Shown here: piece by piece, positions 7,905 through 11,038 of the stretch | Layout of the letters: each line of letters begins with the position of its first letter | Numbering within the stretch: position 1 is the stretch's first letter | From: JADHUC01 sp964617665 | Lineage (GTDB): Bacteria > Planctomycetota > Planctomycetia > Pirellulales > Pirellulaceae | DNA: 11,038 bases | Assembly (NCBI GenBank): GCA_964617665.1 | Contig: CAZUAH010000472.1 | Span: 1-11,038 of the forward strand | Direction of reading: 5' to 3' | Translations under genes and position numbers: made by a program | Notes under the pieces: generated by a model | Databases searched by the model: none | What the model was told of the DNA's origin: nothing | The model's input: only the letters and a program-made list of their open reading frames with translations

Positions 7905-9281
7905 CTACTCGTACTCCCGCTTCCTGATGATGCCCGGTGTGGGGACCGGGTATTTGCCGTCGCTTCCTGCTTGGAGCGGCGCAGGGGAATCCATGGTCAA
8001 TTTGTCCAACTCGGGCGCAAATTCGTGGTCGTGGTTCAGAATCTGGTCGAAAGTGATAACTTGGCCGGTGTGAGCGGCCATACGGCCCATGGATGAAACC
8101 AGACTGGCCTCGGCACCACGTTTTGCCTCGTTGTATGGCTTGTCTTGGCGAATGGCCTCGATCAGGTCGTTCCATTCCAACTGGTACGGACTCTCTTCAG
8201 GTTGCGGATAGGCCCACATCACGTTGGCGTCATTTTCGAAGTCTTGTCCTCTGAAGGTACGTACCTTGCCGGGCGTGTGCCGTGCGGTGGTAATGATGGC
8301 CGAACCCTGTGTGCCGTGAGCGTAGCTGGCGAATTCGGTGTGGCACCCAGTCATGCACCGTCCAAAGAAGAACAACTTGGCGCCATCGGGATAAGTGTAT
8401 TCGATCGAATAGTTGTCGAGGTTCTGGTCGATGAAGTCGCCTCGGAAGTGGCGACCGCCGGATGCTTTGGCTCGGATTGGCCAAGCACCTTTCATCCAGG
8501 AGCATTCGTCGATCTGGTGGATGTAGAAGTCGTTGAAGCAACCGCCACTGGCCCAGAGGAAACTCACCGATCGCTGGATCTGGTAGAGTAACTCGCTGAT
8601 ACCTTCCGGTTTCGGGCCGGATTGGAAGGAACTGATCGGCCCCGACATGCGGTAGGCCCGCATCGTGGTGATTTCGCCGATTTCGCCGTCTCGGATCCGC
8701 TGTTCAAGTTGCTGCCGACCGTGGCAGTGACGAATCATCAAGCCCACACCCACCTTGATATTCTCCTTCGTTGCCTCTTCGGCCAAATCGAACATCTTCC
8801 GCGTGGTAGGACCGTCGACCGTGACCGGTTTCTCCATGAATGTATTGATGCCCTTCCGGATGGCATAGCCGAAGTGAACCCAACGGAAGGCTGGATAAGT
8901 GGCGAAAATCGCGACGTCACCCGGGTCGAGGCAATCCAGGGCTGTCTTGTAGCCGTCGAACCCAATAAACCTGCGATCTTCGGGCACATCGACTTGGTCA
9001 CCGTAGCGTTTCTTAAGCCGATCGTAACTGCCCGTCAGCTTCTGCTCGAAGATGTCGGCCATGGCCACCAGCTTGATCGGGCCGTTTTGGACCGACAGAG
9101 CCTGCGCCGCCGCCCCTGTACCCCGGCCCCCGCATCCGACCAGGGCGACCTGGATCGTGTTGTTCTCCGCCGCATGAACTCGTGGAATGGCTGCGGTTGC
9201 CACGGCAGAGGCCGCAGCGATCCTTCCGGTATTCTTCAAGAAGTCGCGACGCGACGGCGTTTCCTCTTGTGTTTCTACCAT
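7905..9281 (-). CDS. Tat-exported Gfo/Idh/MocA family oxidoreductase (A)
   Basis: This 458-aa protein is first in the operon. The ATG at 9281 has AGGAGC (9290-9295) about eight bases upstream. Residues 9-16 (PSRRDFLK) are a near-ideal twin-arginine motif, followed by an Ala-rich segment and an R-V-H-A-A cleavage region at about 34-38; export with a bound nicotinamide cofactor is expected. The Rossmann fold opens with IQVALVGCGGRGTG (G49, G51, G54). The EKP motif is at residues 150-152. The substrate domain has GGCFNDFYIHQIDE (246-259), giving D251, H255 and D258. Unlike protein B it lacks ATPxHWH; the equivalent segment reads FATYPAFRWVH (126-136). The two proteins are therefore distant paralogues, probably with different substrates or reactions. 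This type is abundant in Planctomycetota and Verrucomicrobiota. Sugar oxidation or NAD+-dependent glycoside cleavage are both possible. Confidence 0.88.
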   Translation of the reverse strand: MVETQEETPSRRDFLKNTGRIAAASAVATAAIPRVHAAENNTIQVALVGCGGRGTGAAAQALSVQNGPIKLVAMADIFEQKLTGSYDRLKKRYGDQVDVPEDRRFIGFDGYKTALDCLDPGDVAIFATYPAFRWVHFGYAIRKGINTFMEKPVTVDGPTTRKMFDLAEEATKENIKVGVGLMIRHCHGRQQLEQRIRDGEIGEITTMRAYRMSGPISSFQSGPKPEGISELLYQIQRSVSFLWASGGCFNDFYIHQIDECSWMKGAWPIRAKASGGRHFRGDFIDQNLDNYSIEYTYPDGAKLFFFGRCMTGCHTEFASYAHGTQGSAIITTARHTPGKVRTFRGQDFENDANVMWAYPQPEESPYQLEWNDLIEAIRQDKPYNEAKRGAEASLVSSMGRMAAHTGQVITFDQILNHDHEFAPELDKLTMDSPAPLQAGSDGKYPVPTPGIIRKREYE

Positions 9282-9505
9282 GTGGGCTTGCTCCTATTGT
9301 CTGGCGTCTGCTGCCTGACGGATCAAAGAACGGTCCATCTACCGCGCACGTGTTCTGCGACACCGCAAGCCAATAGGCGGACCATGCTCGGCTTCACGCA
9401 ACATTGTTATCTCCCAAACCTTCACAGGCAACGGCGTATTCGCCATGCATGGCGAATCTGTGCGGCCGTGCGTTGGGCGGCGGGTGTGGTGCCACAACGC
9501 TGAAG
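9282..9505. other. Upstream region of the operon, with repeat copy 1
   Basis: This stretch should hold the operon promoter, but I could not identify clear -35/-10 boxes on the - strand. The visible features are the ribosome site at 9290-9295, a CACGTG palindrome near 9348, and the palindrome-centred repeat listed separately. No convincing gene is present. Confidence 0.4.
9402..9457. repeat. Palindrome-centred direct repeat, copy 1
   Basis: These 56 bp match 9906-9961 at 49 positions in the same orientation. The unit ends in the perfect 20-bp palindrome ATTCGCCATGCATGGCGAAT (9438-9457). Patchy similarity continues for about 20 bp beyond it. On the - strand both copies begin an open frame MANTPLPV, which is a property of the repeat and not evidence for a gene. 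It looks like a dispersed REP- or MITE-like element. Confidence 0.8.
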
Positions 9506-9823
9506 TCATGTTCGACTTCGACGCCGTCTCATGAGGACTGGCAAACCATCCGCGAGCAGACATATGACCCAGGAAACCAGCAACGTCGCTTCGATCCAGA
9601 TGATTCTCTTTCCGGCGTTTGGCAGGTTTATGATGTCGTCGAAATGAGTTATGTCGTGTTTGAGCCAGATCGCAAGCACAGCGACAGGCAAAAACGTGAT
9701 CATCATTGCGCGAATCGAGAAGCGGAAGGCGCGACGCCGCCACGCGAAGAACAGCGGGGGACCGATGATCGCCACCACCATCAATGAAAGCCAAAGCGGC
9801 ATACCTGGAGCTAAAGTAGCCAT
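9506..9823 (-). CDS. Possible small membrane protein, 105 aa
   Basis: I do not recognise this protein. It has three hydrophobic segments, at about residues 8-28, 38-54 and 74-92, and a very basic C-terminus (RRRRSRT). The segment RRRAFRFSIRAMM just before the second hydrophobic stretch resembles the basic RFS-x-R motif that precedes a membrane helix in many small planctomycete membrane proteins. The ATG at 9823 gives the tidiest membrane protein but has no good ribosome site. An in-frame ATG at 9883 has GGGAGA nine bases upstream but adds 20 unlikely-looking residues. It lies between two direct copies of a palindromic repeat and may have moved or been duplicated with them. No function can be assigned. 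Confidence 0.5.
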   Translation of the reverse strand: MATLAPGMPLWLSLMVVAIIGPPLFFAWRRRAFRFSIRAMMITFLPVAVLAIWLKHDITHFDDIINLPNAGKRIIWIEATLLVSWVICLLADGLPVLMRRRRSRT

Positions 9824-10096
9824 GGCTGTATGCGTCCGATTGCCCCGGGTTCGCACGCCCGACGCCGACGGACCATCCGTCAAGTCTCCCGGACATGCTT
9901 GAAAACACTGTTACTTCCCAGACGTTCACGGGCAACGGCGTATTCGCCATGGATGGCGAATCCTTGCGGGCGTGCGGTGTTGGCGGACGCGCGGAGTTGT
10001 CAGGTCAGCGGCCATTCGTTGCATAGCCAAACCACTCGCTTGCGCTCTGGGTTTGTATGCCTCGGTGCACGTCCGTTGCCCGATCGAATCTCGAAT
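9824..10096. other. Repeat-rich intergenic region
   Basis: No gene is supported here. It contains the small inverted repeat GACGGACCATCCGTC (9867-9881), palindrome-repeat copy 2, and the segment 10028-10055, whose outer six bases pair (CAAACC/GGTTTG) around CTCGCTTGCG. The last resembles short palindromic motifs I associate with planctomycete intergenic DNA, which is recollection and not a search. Confidence 0.45.
9906..9961. repeat. Palindrome-centred direct repeat, copy 2
   Basis: This is the partner of 9402-9457, 504 bp away in the same orientation, with 49 of 56 identical bases. Its core, ATTCGCCATGGATGGCGAAT (9942-9961), is palindromic except at the central position. As in copy 1, the - strand frame through it starts MANTPLPV. 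The two copies bracket the small membrane ORF. Confidence 0.8.
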
Positions 10097-11038
10097 TCAC
10101 CATTCGCGCCATTCGTCCACATAATCTGTCACAGAATCAAGCCCTACTAACTCTCCCATTCGGTAAATCAAATCGCAAAGTATTTCCCGTTCGTCGGTAT
10201 CAATTCCATTTTCGACCGCATCACTACCTTCCAAGGCGTTAAACGCTTCGACGCATCTCTCCACGCACTTGAGTTTTCTGGATTTACTCGCTTTGGCGGG
10301 CAGCTTCAGAAAATCCCTTCGCAACGTGTTCAATTCCTTTTCCAAGTACGGTTGTAGATCCTCGTAGCAGTATTTCAGCTCCGACTTGAAGTTGATCTTC
10401 TTTAGTTGATCACTCGGACTCAGTGCGGGCGGAATTAACTTGTCTTGCATAGCCGACAACTTGGTTGCAGCCTTTGTGATTCCGTCAGTGCCATCCATAT
10501 TCTTCAAAGCTATTTCCAGCATTCTGAAATTGGATTCCCAAAACGGCATCGGAGTTTTGGCTAGCCCCTTTTCGATAAGCAGCTTTCTTCGCTTCGTTGC
10601 TGCCAGCGCCAACTTGGTAATTTCATCTGGGCAACGACCACGAAGTTTGAAGACGGCGAAAGCCAAACCCAAGGCGATCTCATCCGTTGTTATTAGTAAC
10701 TCAGGCTTTTCCGAATGCCATTTCAAAACGGTTGTCGGAGCCGTTGTAGTTGGAAGGCCCAACTCTGGCAGCTTCTTACCTAGCGGCGAAACATTCCAGC
10801 CTTTCAACAACACCGTCAAGAACTTCAAGGGCGAACTGCGCCGGCGTGTAACATTCCAGCGAGCAAACTCCCTCAAAACATCGGCACCGACTTCCGTACC
10901 ATGCGGACCGCCAGATTCTGACCAGAAGTAAGGGGTGACGAGCAACGATTTTGCGTTCCGATGAAAGAGTGTCGAGCAGTCTTTCCCTCGGGGGCGCCAA
11001 ACTTGCTCTTTCCTGGTTAACTGAGCTGGTTTTGTGAG
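10097..11038 (-). CDS. Unrecognised protein, 5'-truncated by the window edge
   Basis: At least 313 codons are open from the right edge to the TGA-type stop at 10097. An internal TTG at 10945 could start a 282-aa version, but the frame continues upstream through the terminal repeat without a stop and with protein-like sequence (LTKPAQLTRKEQVWRPRG, then KDCSTLFHRNAKSLL). The true start is therefore probably outside the window. No signal peptide or membrane segment is seen, so it is probably cytoplasmic. The middle and C-terminal half are rich in Lys, Glu and Leu and look largely helical (roughly KRRKLLIEKGL through YLEKELNTLRRDFLKL). It ends in DYVDEWREW, with an acidic DTDEREILCDLIYRMGEL helix before it. 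Its DNA is visibly more A/T-rich than the operon's, suggesting separate origin. I cannot assign a family. Confidence 0.7.
   Translation of the reverse strand, partial: LTKPAQLTRKEQVWRPRGKDCSTLFHRNAKSLLVTPYFWSESGGPHGTEVGADVLREFARWNVTRRRSSPLKFLTVLLKGWNVSPLGKKLPELGLPTTTAPTTVLKWHSEKPELLITTDEIALGLAFAVFKLRGRCPDEITKLALAATKRRKLLIEKGLAKTPMPFWESNFRMLEIALKNMDGTDGITKAATKLSAMQDKLIPPALSPSDQLKKINFKSELKYCYEDLQPYLEKELNTLRRDFLKLPAKASKSRKLKCVERCVEAFNALEGSDAVENGIDTDEREILCDLIYRMGELVGLDSVTDYVDEWREW
10987..11038. repeat. Right arm of 52-bp perfect terminal inverted repeat
   Basis: This is the exact reverse complement of 2-53. Here the repeat is coding: it specifies the first visible 17 residues of the truncated - strand gene, which continues smoothly inward, so this copy looks like the intact one and the left copy like the fragment. 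The repeat probably extends past the edge. Confidence 0.9.

Noticed and set aside
8622..9503. 293-codon + strand frame opposite oxidoreductase A
   Set aside because: It is antisense to a well-supported gene, runs on through the repeat region, and has no plausible start context or recognisable motif.
9339..9950. 203-codon - strand frame beginning MANTPLPV
   Set aside because: Its start and end both lie in copies of the palindromic repeat and it overlaps the better membrane-protein frame; repeat-derived open frames like this are expected without coding function.
9402..9983. CRISPR array
   Set aside because: There are only two diverged repeat copies about 500 bp apart, with no spacer periodicity and no cas genes.
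10440..10931. 163-codon + strand frame opposite the right-end gene
   Set aside because: It is antisense to the longer frame, which has protein-like composition through to the window edge; I see no support for both being genes.
1..11038. A circular element or plasmid closed by terminal repeats
   Set aside because: The end repeats are inverted, not direct, so they do not indicate circularity, and no replication or partition gene is present.

Overview
The window looks like an accessory carbohydrate-degradation locus of a planctomycete (Planctomycetota, perhaps Pirellulales). This rests on gene content, not on a search. It has two Gfo/Idh/MocA oxidoreductases with twin-arginine export signals, a secreted S1-type sulfatase with the C-S-P-S-R formylglycine motif, a short secreted neutral-ceramidase-like protein and a large secreted GH106-type alpha-L-rhamnosidase-like hydrolase. 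This combination is very common in that phylum. The intergenic spaces hold several hairpin and palindromic repeats, also usual there.

Layout. Bases 1-202 hold a 52-bp terminal repeat and the leader of the GH106-like gene, which runs on the + strand (203-3187). It converges, across a 58-bp gap, on four - strand genes. In transcription order these are oxidoreductase A (9281 to 7905), ceramidase-like protein (7805 to 6432), sulfatase (6297 to 4870) and oxidoreductase B (4748 to 3246). Each has a good Shine-Dalgarno sequence, and the gaps of 99-134 bp suggest one operon with structured spacers. Bases 9282-10096 hold two copies of a palindrome-centred repeat on either side of a possible 105-aa membrane protein (9823 to 9506). 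The right end (10097-11038) is an AT-richer, unrecognised - strand gene that is still open at the window edge.

How the genes may work together. All five main proteins carry export signals, so the chemistry probably takes place in the periplasm or outside the cell. The sulfatase would remove sulfate esters, the GH106-like enzyme would release rhamnose-type residues, the oxidoreductases would act on sugar hydroxyls (or cleave glycosides through a redox mechanism), and the ceramidase-like protein would hydrolyse an amide or ester. A sulfated, rhamnose-containing glycan or glycoconjugate is the natural guess for substrate, but that is inference. No transporter, regulator or surface-binding protein is present.

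The most notable non-genic structures are these: a 52-bp perfect inverted repeat at the two ends of the window; a 28-bp hairpin between the first two operon genes that pairs completely only in the operon-sense RNA; a second hairpin that supplies the ceramidase-like gene's stop codon and is flanked by a duplicated, synonymously diverged copy of that gene's last seven codons; and the palindrome repeat pair around the small membrane ORF.
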